Below are positions 49,732 through 61,276 of a stretch of DNA of 64,000 nucleotides, one piece after another. The position numbers and the translations under genes were made by a program. The stretch comes from Neelides folsomi (Eukaryota > Arthropoda > Collembola > Neelipleona > Neelidae). The notes beneath the pieces were generated by a model, which was not told the DNA's origin, made no database searches, and saw nothing but the letters and a program-made list of their open reading frames with translations. The stretch is from NCBI GenBank assembly GCA_034687125.1, contig JAQGBZ010000072.1, forward strand, positions 163,045 through 227,044, in the 5' to 3' direction. The first letter of the stretch is position 1. The number at the start of each line of letters is the position of its first letter.

Positions 49732-52700
49732 TTTATAGTCAAGCTTTGAATCCCCCCGAGTACTTTTAATTACTTAATTACTTATATATTATACTACATA
49801 CAGTATATGATAACATTTTCATTAACATTATTTACTATTTTATACTCTTGAAATTTTTAACCAGTGACTGAAAATGTGTGAAATTAAACCATTATTATAT
49901 TATAATATGTAATATGACATAGATATAGTCAATAGACCAACCACTGAAGTGAATTAAATTGTTACAATTAACTCTTTGAAAAAATTATTTGGTCTTATTA
50001 ATGATAAAGCGATTTTTTTTATATAAGGAACTATATGTGTAGTTGTCCTCATTTCCCCGCCGACGCCGTGACCGAAAGTCACCTCTGTCTGGCCGTCGAG
50101 TAAAGCCATAAAATAAATGGTTCATCAAAGGTTTCATTTTGAAAGGTTTCATTTTTATTGATGGCAAGGAAGGAGAGAGAGTCGAGTGGCCTCGATGGGA
50201 GATTATCCCAAGGCTGTTGGTCCCTTCAGGGACTACGCAAACAGGAAAGAGGGCCTTCTCACACAAGTGAGTAACAAACAACTCCATTCAATAAACACTT
50301 CCATGACCTCTCAATGAATCTTTATGTTAAGTCCAAGAAAAACACTCACTCAATCGACGCCTAACTTGAATAGTTTCTTATTATTTATTATCAAATCAAT
50401 GCTTTTACATTTATCATAGTATACATTTTAAAATTTTAACTTTAAAAATGTAACAATATATTATTTAAAATGTCCGTATTCAATAAATAAATAAATTATA
50501 CTCTATCGAATTATGCAGAATTTACTTAAATAAAAACATGAGTTAGTCTCTTAAATTGTTTATGTTTAAACATGTAATACCTATATGTTCTCACCGTTCC
50601 TATCAAGCGTATCAGGTAATCGACAATTGAGGCTGAACAAGTTGATCGAAACTCCCCGAACACATCGTCCTGGTCAATACAAGAGAGACTTGTTTTCGGT
50701 GATGGTTGAAAACTTGGAAAGATAATTGAGATTGAATTTGAGTCGAGTGTTCGATCTAGTCATGATTCAATCATTCCATGTCACTAGAAAGACGCCCAAC
50801 GAAAATTGCAAACCTCTATCCAAAATTGACTTGAGAAATTGAAGGGCGATGTTCCAGAAGGTCCATTGTCGATATTGGGAATCACAGCATTACTTTGCTA
50901 ACCTAGCTTTATGAACGAGAGTTAAGATCCGTCATAGAGCTAGATAACCAAAGTTACGCTGAGTCCCTTCGTCGCCGCTGTCCTGAGGGACACTGGGAAT
51001 TTCAACGGTCTCAAATACCCTTCTTAAACCCTCACCCCGCCGGTATTATTTTGAGGGCAAAATTCTGAGAAACGCGTCGTTCCCTCCACAAACAACATTC
51101 CTTTAAGGGTCTTCGGGAGCTCTTCGAAACCTTCAACCCAAAATACATCCACTGAACCCAGAATCGTATAGACCCAAGTCATACATACAAATACGGCGTA
51201 TATGGTATGTATTAGCAACGTAGTAAAGGTCTTCTGCTCCAATATTCACCCCAAATTCCCCTCATTCCAGTCCCTTCACAATTCTATATATATTTTTTCC
51301 CTTGAGGAGCCTTCAACCGTTTTCCGACCCTCCTCATTCATTGTTCCTCCAACTTGTAGCATACCCACTAATGCACATACAATCAACAGGCTTCATTTTA
51401 TCATTTATCTACCGTATACAGGCCGTATATCATCCATTCGATTACTTTTGAATCCAATACACCTATAGATCATAGGGCTTGGGCACTGGGCTCAATTTTT
51501 CATGGCTGTACGGTACGAAGGCTGGTTCAAAGTACTGATTTAACTAGAGGGGCTCGAGAAAATGTAAAAAGTTTTTATGAAATAATGAATAGGATTGAAG
51601 AATGGAGAGCTTCAGATATCCTTTACACATTCTATCTCATTCATTGCTATTTTCAATGTACCATACTTGTGAAAATTGTTCAAAATGCAACATGAGCATT
51701 TTCTTTATGACCCCCTTACAGAAAATAGAGTCCGCATTGAATTATCAAACGGATTCCGTTTAGACTCTATTAAAACTTATAGATTTAAGCGATGAAGTTT
51801 ATGATTCATTTGTGTTAAATTAAATTGATACAATAAAGATTCCCAATGTTAAGTTGAATAGGAAAATCTTATCAATTTATTTAGTAAAGATCGACCATAA
51901 TGTATAAAATATGTTCTCACTCTCACACATGCACATGCTTATAAAACCGATATTGTTTGACTTTTTGTTAAACCTTAAAAAGGTATAAGATATAAAGTAT
52001 TTATAAACTAATAAATAAAAACATTCATGTGTATGAATATGAACATTCATATCATTTACAATGAATTATTCATATTATATTATATATTCAAGAACACAAT
52101 TAAGGGAAGGGTACTTCTTTAAAAGTCTTAAAAAATGGCCATAAATAAACTTCGAATTGTGTGGTTCGGGCGTCATGGCCGTTCAGGCCGGGATGAAAGG
52201 TATGACAAGGTATGAGATCAAAAGGTGGGAGACACCCAAAATTATTTCAAATAATTGTATGATATGTTTTTATATGAAATGTTCTCTGATGAATTGACGA
52301 CATTGTTTTATTCGTATAGAATAAAATGTAAGTATTTTGAATTAAAAGGTGACAATATTCTCCTAACGTGTAAGTTATGAAATCATTAATCAATGCCAAA
52401 TTGCTAAATTCTTTTTAAATAATCAACAAGTATGAAGTCATATATCATCGACAAGCATTAAGATACCGTATTTGCATAATTATTTCTTATTGACTCAAGA
52501 AGTTTAGACAAGGTGATTCGTATAATTCATTGACACGCAATATGAACTAGAGTAAAGATAGGAAACACCTTAAATATTGATACTGATATTCAATACTTGT
52601 ACTAGTGTATTTACCTTCTTATTGTCATTTAATCAACACATAATGTCGTGCTTCATATAATGCATTCATTCTGTCTCGTGAGTAGGTTAAGTTCAAAAAA

Positions 52701-52822
52701 ACAATTGTGAAATCATATTGATCGTTGCTCCTTAATTGGTTACCACTTTAACAATTACGAATATTATTATTAGCCAGTCGTTATTAGTCAGGAAAGTTAT
52801 ATAACTTATATTTTCTTTGAAA
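49732..52822. other. Long intergenic region containing a miR-9/79 hairpin
   Basis: A 3.1-kb stretch without a supported protein gene. It is GC-richer than its surroundings at about 50040-50290 and 50590-51480. Minus-strand frames of 100 aa (49985-50287) and 72 aa (51024-51242) show no domain. The miRNA hairpin near 50.9 kb suggests that at least part of it is a non-coding primary transcript. The last ~1.3 kb, up to the chemoreceptor gene, is AT-rich. Confidence 0.5.
50885..50960 (-). ncRNA. mir-9: mir-9/mir-79 family precursor hairpin
   Basis: Read on the minus strand, the 5' arm (50932-50954) contains CTTTGGTTATCTAGCT, identical to the bilaterian miR-9-5p core including the seed; the next base differs and TATGA then follows as in miR-9. 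The 3' arm (50891-50912) begins ATAAAGCTAGGTTA, matching miR-79/miR-9-3p. The arms pair across a 19-nt loop, and pairing extends outward (CAGCGTAACTTTG against CAAAGTAATGCTG). The first base of the expected 5p product is A rather than U. The plus-strand reading folds too but fits miR-9 less well. The family is a post-transcriptional regulator of neurogenesis and sensory-organ development in other animals. Arm sequences are compared with miR-9 from memory. Confidence 0.88.
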
Positions 52823-54484
52823 ATGGTAAAAATGAAAGTAGGATCGGCTACGAGATTTTATCAAAAGTATCTTAACGCCATGTGCCATGTAGGGATGGTG
52901 AAGCATAAAGTTGTGTATGAGAACAAGAAGGATAAAAATAATTATATTCTCGTTCCTTCTACTGGAATCGACTTCTTCCTTTTTGTCTTATTTTATTCAA
53001 CTTTCATTGGGAAATTTATCTACATTTTATATCTTTGCCCATTCTTTTTCACGGACGCAACAAATATTTTTGACAAGTCGGCTCTCATTTGGTTCACGAC
53101 GGCGGGATGTCAAATCTACGTTTGCTGTAAAAGTTTTTGGGATCGAAGGGATTTTTGTGGGCTCATTGGAGCTTGGTGGAAATTCCAGGATCAAATATTT
53201 CAGAAAATTGGTCGACCAAATAAGTATGAAATGAGAATAGTCAAAATTGCAAAAATTGTCGTTACAACATCGGTGTAAGTTCATAAAAATACCTAATATG
53301 TATTGATAATAGCTGTATGTATTTAGCTATTATCAATGTTAATTTTAATGGCATGTTTTAAATTTTTTAGATGTCAGATTTGCATTTCGGGCTTCACAAT
53401 GTTTTCAAATTATTATAATGATCCAAAATATATGATTTACCTCAGTGCTCTTTGGCCCTCGGATTCTCTCCCAATTCCCATTTTTATCTTAGGAGCAGCC
53501 ATTGAATCAATTTTCTTCTTTTTCGCTTGGGGAGCCATTACATACCAATTGAACGTTCATTCAATGTATGGAACCGCGATGACCCAGTGCCTCTTAGCAA
53601 TGACCCAACGAGTTGAATTTTTGTCTCAATCAGTTTCAACTAAGTTTGAGCGAGCGACTTCAACTAACCAAGAGATCTATCCTCAAAGAACGAACCGTAA
53701 ATCCAGTATGATTTCAAATTACTCTATTATTGACAGTTTAAATGAATCCAACACTCTGACATTGAGTCAAATTGAACGCAGAAAAAGTCATGGGACTATT
53801 GAAGATTATACAGCTACTCGTCAACGCCGATTCAGCATCTTTGCTCCAAACTCTTCAATGATAGAAATTTTAGAAGATATTGAAAATGAGCAGAAAGGAA
53901 TTAGCAAAGATAATTTGACAATTGAAAATATTGAACAGTTTCATTATGACGAATCCAGGAGAAAATCCATGTTTAATAATAGCGAATTGGAATCTGTGGA
54001 AGATGAAGTTGATCATGAAGATGAAGCAGATGAGAATTACGGTTTAAGAGAAATTGTGAAAGACTACTTGCAATTATTACAGTTTGAGGATAGGATCAAT
54101 GAGTCGTGTGGTTATGCAACATTTTGGGATGTCGCTTGGCTCATAATTCAAGCTTTACCGGGAATTTACGTTTATTTCCATGCTAAAGACGACGCTGGTC
54201 CAGCTTGGTTTTACCTTGAAGAAACCATCAGTTTGTACGCCCTTCTTTATTCTGTTTTCACTTGCACTGGTGCAGTGCCGGAAGCAGCGAGGAATTTTCT
54301 CAAAGCTCTTTGGCTCCATAATATCTATGAGAAAGATCCTGAAATGAAATTGTGGATCCGAAGAGTTCATAAAACTCTCCCACAACTTGCACTCACTTGT
54401 GGACCCCTTAAAGTCTATAAACATACATTTGCATCCTCACTTAGACTCCTAATGGACAATTTGCTATTATTTGCTCAATGGTAA
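52823..54484 (+). CDS. Divergent chemoreceptor-like multipass membrane protein
   Basis: Two exons, 52823-53274 and 53371-54484, give 521 aa. Hydrophobic segments lie near residues 49-72, 85-105, 140-165, 186-209, 402-420 and 432-455, with a weaker one at the C-terminus ending NLLLFAQW where gustatory receptors have TYhhhhhQF. Between residues ~240 and ~375 is a hydrophilic, Ser/Asn/Glu-rich loop with RRKS, RRFS and RRKS, three basophilic (PKA-type) phosphorylation motifs, and an acidic stretch (VEDEVDHEDEADE). The layout suggests an insect-type chemoreceptor (7tm_6/7tm_7 clan, inverted topology), supported mainly by the next gene. GTAAAA overlaps the stop codon, so a further small exon is possible. 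I do not assign a ligand. Confidence 0.5.
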
Positions 54485-55051
54485 AATGGACGATAAGCTC
54501 TCAATTAATTAGTTGGTTTCCAATTATGTTTTAGTATTCTGTTAATGAATATAACGAATTTTAATGAGTATGAGAATTTACAAGTAACTGCAAATTCATT
54601 GTTGTAAAAGTTAAAATAAATACCGATATATGTAATTTCTATAATTTTTATTACTTCATTAAATTCCCAGTCTTATGGGAGTAAATTCACTTGTTTAGAC
54701 TTATATGGGCATATGGATTATCGATTAATATAATTATTATTTTCACAACAGTTTTTAATTGATTAAAAAGATTAAAAACCTTCATCATTTCATTAAATAT
54801 AGCCTAATAATACATTATCATTGAAAGACTTACAAATAGTTTTTTATTCAAGGATTCAAAAGCACAATGATCTTTAATGTTCAAACATTGTCTTTGAAGA
54901 TAATATCTGTATTAATAATGGGTTTTTATTGACATTTATTATCGTGCGTTTATCAACAAACCACATGGTCTTTTTATGCGTTTAGAATTCACAAAGTTTT
55001 CATCTTTTCATAAGTATTAGCAAATTACAATAACAATAGTCATTGGTGTAA
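54485..55051. other. Intergenic between the two chemoreceptor-like genes
   Basis: 567 bp, AT-rich, with nothing beyond short frames; it presumably holds the 3' UTR of the first gene and the promoter of the second. Confidence 0.5.
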
Positions 55052-56821
55052 ATGTGGTCTTGGTCTTACGAAGTGTTCTCTAAAATGAATTCAATAAGCC
55101 CTATAGAAAAAATTCCTTCAATATCTAAGAAATTAAAAGACTTCAAATACAAGGAAAGAAAATCGTTACAAGCTGAGCTTAAAAATTATTCATTTTGGCC
55201 AAATCTTTTTTGTCGATTTGTTGGCGTATTTCCATTCACGTATGACTCCAAGACTAATGAAATTAGCTTTCGTTGGTTGAGTTTCCCAACAATATACACC
55301 ATATTGAGAATATTCTTATACATGTTTTGGACCTATGATTTTTATATTAAAGAAGACGATTTAGGATTTTATTCTTTTATGTCAAAAACCGAGAGTTTTT
55401 TATTCACAGTGGTAGGAATTTTGACTTATTTGTCGGACATTTTAATTCGATTGGTTTCAATTATCTGCCATAAAAAGATTTGCAATTTTTATAATAAGTA
55501 TACCATTCTGACCACTAGTATTTTTAATAAAACTAAGGATGATTCTAAAATTATCAAGAAAATTCGAAAATTGAAACGAAAAAATGTGATATCACTTGTG
55601 ACGATTTTAATCTGTGGGATTTTCTGCACAATTTATTTAACATTTCCCATTATCCCTCTAATTCTTAAGGCTTCTGGATATACACGAGGGATTTCTCATA
55701 TAACAGGACTAATATTATCAGTATCAGATCAATCTGTGAACATTGCAATTTTCTTCTTTTTCGGGTCCATTATCAACACGATACGATTTTCCTATTTGGC
55801 TTTGGACTCCACCATTGGGGATTTGAGAGAAGGGAAACAAGAAAGTTTTCTTCTTTATCCGTCTGCTCATCTTGAGGCAAATGAAGGGAAAATGAAATCG
55901 TTTTTGAAAGATTATTTAGATTTGGAATTCATAGTTGAGAGTTTTAATGAAACATTTAAATTCCACATGATTGTGAAAATAATTAGCGTAGGGTCGACAG
56001 TTCTCAACTTAACATTCTTCTCATTTTCATGGTACAAGCTAGGAGAAATTTTAGCCTCTTTGGGATATTTTCCAATTGTTTTGGCAAATACTATTGGGCT
56101 CTTTACATTATTTTATGATGGATCTCGACTCGCGAAAAAGGTAATACTATTAACATTAATTGTAAGTAGTATTTAGTTATTCTTGTAGTGTTGAGCATAA
56201 TCTGAATTTGTCTGAATAAGTCAAAAATTAAAATATTACTTTACTTTTAAAAACGGTTCTGTAAAGTTTAAGTGATTCACACATTTTTACTTAAATAATT
56301 CATTATAATATTATAAATTATAGGCAAGAAGATCAATCGAGAAACTTAGGACATTTCCATTACATACGCTGAGCAATCCTTTACGTAATAAGGTAATCGA
56401 TCTATTAAAATCTATTTATCTCACGTAATCAAATGATGGGATGCACTAAGCACAATACTCAATACAATTTTCAGGTATGAATACACTTACAATTAGATTA
56501 GGTAATGAAAACAATACATTTTAGGTCGAAATGGTATTCATGAAAGCAATGAGCTGTCCAGTTGTTGTTTCTGCCGGTGACTTTTTTGTCATCAGAGTTG
56601 GACTTGTCATTTCAGTAAGTACCTTGGTATATGAATAAGTGGCTAAATATAACTACTTTTATTTCACAATATTCATAAATATTATAAATATTATAAATAC
56701 TGATAGAATAATTATATATGAATTTCTTCAATTCTAGGGAATTACAACTGCAATCACATACTTAATCGTTTTAGTTCAATTCAGAATAGAAGAAGAAACA
56801 CCTACAGTGAAAAAGCCTTAA
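55052..56821 (+). CDS. Gustatory receptor-like chemoreceptor
   Basis: Four exons in phase: 55052-56140, 56324-56392, 56525-56614 and 56738-56821; 443 aa. It has the size and hydropathy of a seven-helix gustatory receptor, with hydrophobic segments around residues 70-90, 108-130, 180-205, 220-250 and 310-355. The C-terminal exons carry SAGDFFVIRVGLVIS and TYLIVLVQF, the hallmark TYhhhhhQF of the arthropod gustatory receptor family. Three short 3' exons encoding the last helices are also typical of Gr genes. In the family these are ligand-gated cation channels in sensory neurons. A second ATG at 55085 (MNSISP) is an alternative start. The ligand is unknown. It is in tandem with the preceding receptor-like gene. 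Confidence 0.82.
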
Positions 56822-57597
56822 ACTTTTAATTTTGGGTGTATGTACCTACACCTACATAATCTTACCAGACCACAGAGCACATGAAAGAAGAATATTAATA
56901 ACATATTATGTATCAATAATATATCAATACACATTTAATTTAATTTAGTGTAAAGTTTATGAGTGTTAACTTTTAGTACGTACATATTTAATTATGTCAA
57001 TATAGTAAAATCATCTTTATTTTTAAGTTCATTTAACTTACAGGAATATTGAGTAATTAAAATTCATCAATCAGGATATGAGAGCAGTTGAGCAATCGGA
57101 AAATACGACCGACCGTATAATAAATAAATATATTTATATCAGATCGTAACATTGAGCAAACTCTTTTTTGACACTGTGAAAAGCAAACATGACTTTCCTT
57201 GTGACCGCGACCTAGAATAATCATATATTCATTTGCGGAATTTCACAAGAAAAGGGAAACATCCTTGGTTCATACGTATTTAAATTAACCACAACAATTA
57301 CAAAATTATAACTATAAATGCACCAATATTAAATGATTGCTCATCTTTAACCAAACGATATAAAAAATAAGTTGCAATAGACTTGGTTCAGCCTTCAAAT
57401 ACGATTGTTTTAGGAATAACTTACAGAGTTTTCTTGATCGTGCAGTGGAAACAACTTCAGTTCTCATTAAATTCTTAAAGTAAAGAGAGAACCCCTTAAT
57501 GTAAAATATACACTAATCGGATAAAAATAAATAAGTAATTTAAACTGATATTAAAATTAATAATTATTTCAAATTATAACAGATTCGACCAATTAAA
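56822..57597. other. Intergenic, chemoreceptor to ninjurin 1
   Basis: 776 bp, AT-rich; no coding evidence. It should include the promoter of the first ninjurin gene. Confidence 0.5.
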
Positions 57598-58104
57598 ATG
57601 GAAGACAATTCGACTGAAATTATCATTCAAGAAAAGGGAGAAATGGAGAAGCCTCCTCCAAGAGTAATTATATTTATTTTAAAGATTTATCTTATTTGAT
57701 TAACAAAAAATTAAATATTTCAGCCCCTGACACCAATCAACATGAATCAATATTCAACAATGAAAACTTTGGCTCAAGGGTTGATGGATATTGGACTTTT
57801 GGCTTCAAATATTTCAACATTGAAGTATGTTTTACATCTTGGATCATCGTATTATCTTTACAATCTCATGCTGGTCTTCATTTCAATGTCAATTATACTG
57901 CAAATGAGTTGTGCTATGTGTCTCATTTTCCTTGGAGCAAAGGATGTGAATGAAGAGAAGAATCACAAATCTGCTCAGGTCCTCAACAATGCAGTAACAG
58001 CTCAGGTGTTTCTGATCACTGTGATTAACATCATTATGGCTAGTCTTGGATTTGAACAGTCTGGGTTTGGTCCTCCGGGAAATTCGACAACCCCATCAGG
58101 ATAA
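57598..58104 (+). CDS. Ninjurin family protein, copy 1
   Basis: Small membrane protein of the ninjurin family, known for cell adhesion and, in vertebrate NINJ1, for plasma-membrane rupture in lytic cell death. Two exons, 57598-57663 and 57724-58104, give 148 aa. A charged N-terminal tail (MEDNSTEIIIQEKGEMEKPP) is followed by the family block INMNQYSTMKTLAQGLMDIG, an amphipathic stretch (LLASNISTLKYVLHLG), a first membrane helix (YLYNLMLVFISMSIILQMSCAMCLIFLG) and a second (VLNNAVTAQVFLITVINIIMASLGFEQ). Length and order match NINJ1/NINJ2 (142-152 aa). The start was chosen at the first ATG, which splices in phase. A near-identical gene follows 1 kb downstream. Confidence 0.93.
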
Positions 58105-59112
58105 TGTTATGATAAAGTTTGCCCAAATAAGTGTTATTTTAATATTACCTATTCTATGTTTAATAATTTTTTAATATATTCTGTAATTAATTAAATGCAC
58201 ATGAATACACAATACTATTGTGTTTGTCGACAGTTTGTCGATATGTTATATAAATTATTTAAAAAATGCTTCATTTTTTGAATAAAAATTTTATGTTCTT
58301 AACACATGGTGCTCTTATGAAAAAACTTAAAAATTTTTTTGCATATTTTCTATTATAAAATCTTCCAAATCCTTATTATATTGCATCTACAGATCTGTAA
58401 TTTTTTAGTTTCAATTATTTGTATAAAAATTATAATATGTAATAGGTATGTATCTACAAACAAAGAAGGTACTCGTACATTACATACCCGAACATGCAAC
58501 ATTTTATTTGTAAAATTAAGGTGGGTATATCAGTCTACGTAATAGGTAGGGATAGGGACAAAAGTAGTGGTACTACCTAACTAACTATAATAATATAATA
58601 TATAATAAGTACCTGTACAATATTTAAATACAATACATTGTATTATAATTTATAATAGAGTAGTACATAATCGGATTGGGCCTAGATTTCTTAAAATTGA
58701 CAATTTTGCATTTACATAAGTCATACTCTTTTTTGTACATACCTACGTAGTATTTGTATATTAGTATAATAAAAGCCAATAACTCATCAGACTCATCATT
58801 AATTTAAAGAGAATTATTTCATCTTCAAATATTAAGGAAAAAGAAATGGAATTGCGTAAAAATACATTATGCAATTTGGGAAAATGATGACGATAACTCT
58901 TATGACATAAGGAAAGTTGTTAAAATTGTAGTCTAAATGTAAGAATGATTAATTTGTTCCAGCTTTGCATTGAAAAAAAACAAAGCATAGTGGAAAAACA
59001 AAGTCAGTTACCATCAAGGAGGGGGTCACTAAGGAGGATTTAAAATTCTATCAAAATAGACGGAACAATTGGAGAACGTTTGCAGGTCAGAAGACGCCGC
59101 GAACGTGCGAAA
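58105..59112. other. Intergenic between the two ninjurin genes
   Basis: About 1.0 kb, AT-rich. It contains the 3' UTR of copy 1 and the upstream region of copy 2; no other gene seen. Confidence 0.5.
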
Positions 59113-59668
59113 ATGGACAACGAAGAACCAACGACCATGATTGATACTCAAGATTCTGATGAGGATAAGACAAAAAAAGTATAACAATAATTTATATTAA
59201 TTATGTTAATTTAATATACATATTAATAATATAAGTATGTTCTACATTGTAAGTAATTAATACTATCTTTACAAATTAAAGAAAGACCAACCGATGAACA
59301 TGAACCATTACGCTACGATGAAATCCTTAACTCAGGGATTAATGGACATTGGACTTTTGGCTTCAAACTGTTCAACTCTTAAATATGTTCTTCATCTTGG
59401 AAGTTCATATCATCTCTACACATTTATGCTCATTCTCATCGGGGCCTCGATGTTTCTCCAAGTGACATGTGGGATGTGTCTTGTCTTTTTGAGTGCAAAA
59501 GATGTAAGCATCTTGAGAAACCAAAATCCTGCATTTACACTGAACAATGTCATCACTTCTCAAGTTTTTCTCATTACTGTTATAAACCTCATCATGGCAA
59601 GTGTAGGTTTTGAGCAAACTGGATATGGTCCAACTGGAAATCATTCCTCCACATATAACCCTTTTTAA
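59113..59668 (+). CDS. Ninjurin family protein, copy 2
   Basis: Two exons, 59113-59178 and 59282-59668, give 150 aa. The tail is acidic (MDNEEPTTMIDTQDSDEDK) and differs from copy 1, whereas the core is very similar: NMNHYATMKSLTQGLMDIG, LLASNCSTLKYVLHLGSSY, a helix through LILIGASMFLQVTCGMCLVFL and a second through LITVINLIMASVGFEQTGYG. Both genes share the 22-codon first exon and the same phase-0 intron position. This is a tandem duplication with rapid change of the N-terminal tail, which in NINJ1 is extracellular and used for adhesion. No signs of decay. Confidence 0.93.
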
Positions 59669-60108
59669 ATTAATATCCCTTTCTGACATTTGATCAATGT
59701 TTAGCATTATTAACCAAAACTTTCTAAAATTAAGATATCTGTAATTAACATTAATCAAACAATTTATATTGAATTTTGTTATATAAGACTCTATATGTTA
59801 TAAAATACCGTTCATTATTGAATAAATACATATTTTGACTTCTTCGACATGCGGCCAATACTGAAGTTGCGAAGGAATTAATTTATTAGATCCTTCACAT
59901 GCATTTTAATTTTTCATACAATATGGAAGCTATCATCAGAAAATATTAGTTTAGCTACTGGTTATTTTTTTCTACTATTTTCAGTCAGTTCATAAATAAA
60001 AGTAGCGACAATGGGGGGATAAAGAGCCCTTGAAATATAAATCATACAGAAAGTATTGCATAAAGGTTTTAAACAAAGTCGACGAGCAAAAACACAAAGA
60101 GCATTCAC
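59669..60108. other. Intergenic downstream of ninjurin copy 2
   Basis: 440 bp, AT-rich; AATAAA near 59820 is a possible poly(A) signal for ninjurin copy 2. No gene seen. Confidence 0.45.
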
Positions 60109-60261
60109 ATGGAAGAGCCCCATCAGGTGCATTATTATTTTACCTCAAATGAGCTAATTGAAAAAAGTTACAAAAAAGAATAATGAATATTTTAAAAATT
60201 AATACATAATTTTGGGAAATTTTGAACAATACAGAGGGTGAAATTCCTTATTCGAGCCCTA

Positions 60262-60963
60262 AGGTCGAGACTGCGGAGATGATTTGAACTACTTGGACGA
60301 TCTTTATTCAACGTATGAAAAGGAGTTCAAGAAAAAGACGAATCTTTTAATTCAATTACGAAGTAAAATGAGGCAGTTCAATGAATTAGAAATGAAACTT
60401 TGGGCACTTGAGATTGGATCTGTTCTTAATGATATTAAAACTCGAACGTACAAGGATCAAATTGTGATCCTTGTACGTTTGAAAAGCAAAAACTTCACAT
60501 GAGAATAAGAAATTTTTTGACTATTGTGATTCTCAACCTCAAATGAAAGAACAAAGGTTTCAATAAAATCCACTAATATTTTATTCTTTAATAATTATAA
60601 TTAACGATAAAAACAATTAACATAGTACAGCTACAAATTCGTTTCTTAAAATTTACAATATTAAAATTAAAACATTAACATTATTATATAAATAGTGGAT
60701 GTTACACCATAAAGCGTTTGAAGAAAAATGGACTTCCGTATCAACAGCTTGTCAAGAAAAACAAAACTTTCCGCCTAGCAATAGACGTCAGGGGATATGA
60801 GGATGGTGAGATTTTCATAAACACCATCGAGAACGTCATAATAGTCGAAGCAAAGAAAGAGAGCAATCCCCAAAGGTCTTTTAGGACACTTAAGATTGTT
60901 TGCCCAAATGTTCAAATTTGTCTTAAAGTCGTGGTTCATTATGCAAAAAAGGATGCATTCTAG
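60262..60963 (+). CDS. Possible alpha-crystallin (HSP20)-like domain gene, model uncertain
   Basis: Two open stretches can be joined. The upstream one, about 60262-60474, encodes a charged helical segment (DDLNYLDDLYSTYEKEFKKK). The downstream one, 60712-60963, encodes KKNGLPYQQLVKKNKTFRLA, then IDVRGYEDGEIFINTIENVI and a C-terminus with RSFRTLKIVCPNVQ. This beta-strand-like pattern (FRLAIDVRGY, ENVIIVEAKKE) recalls the alpha-crystallin domain of small heat-shock proteins. A donor GTACGT at 60475 and an acceptor ending ATAAAG at 60711 join them in phase, but the acceptor is weak. The 5' end is unresolved: a candidate ATG at 60109 with a GTGCAT donor does not connect in frame. It may be a diverged gene or a pseudogene. 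Confidence 0.35.
60448..60482. repeat. 15-bp inverted repeat with a 5-nt spacer
   Basis: AACGTACAAGGATCA, a 5-nt spacer, then its reverse complement TGATCCTTGTACGTT. It lies at the end of the upstream open stretch of the possible alpha-crystallin-like gene and contains its best candidate splice donor in the second arm. Confidence 0.75.
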
Positions 60964-61276
60964 CCGAAGCTCCTTAATTTAGGTTTAAGAAAAAAAATAT
61001 TATGTATTACCGATTGTCATCCTGTTAGTGTAATGGAATGTTCAATGTTCAAAATATTTGTATCTCTGTTGTAGTACAGTAGAAGCTAAATTTTTATTAT
61101 CATACTACGACATAAAAATGTCAGTGGAAAATTATGACTTTAATTGAATAACTACAGTAAATCATAACAAATTTTTATTTATTGGTATTTTATATTAATT
61201 ACATTGACTATAATACCAATTATTCACCCAATAATGATTTTTAAAGTTTTGTAATATAAAATATACAAGTATTATT
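60964..61276. other. Convergent 3' region
   Basis: 313 bp, AT-rich, between the alpha-crystallin-like frame (+) and the cysteine-rich peptide gene (-). Nothing else seen. Confidence 0.4.

Noticed and set aside
49985-50287. 100-residue minus-strand frame in a GC-rich patch
   Set aside because: No family features; more likely a UTR, promoter or part of a non-coding transcript in the miR-9 interval.
50620-51060. Possible rRNA fragment because of the higher GC content
   Set aside because: No match to conserved LSU/SSU blocks that I could recognise; the miR-9/79 hairpin explains part of it better.
51024-51242. 72-residue minus-strand frame near the miRNA
   Set aside because: One hydrophobic stretch only; no splice continuation found. 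Probably part of the primary miRNA region.
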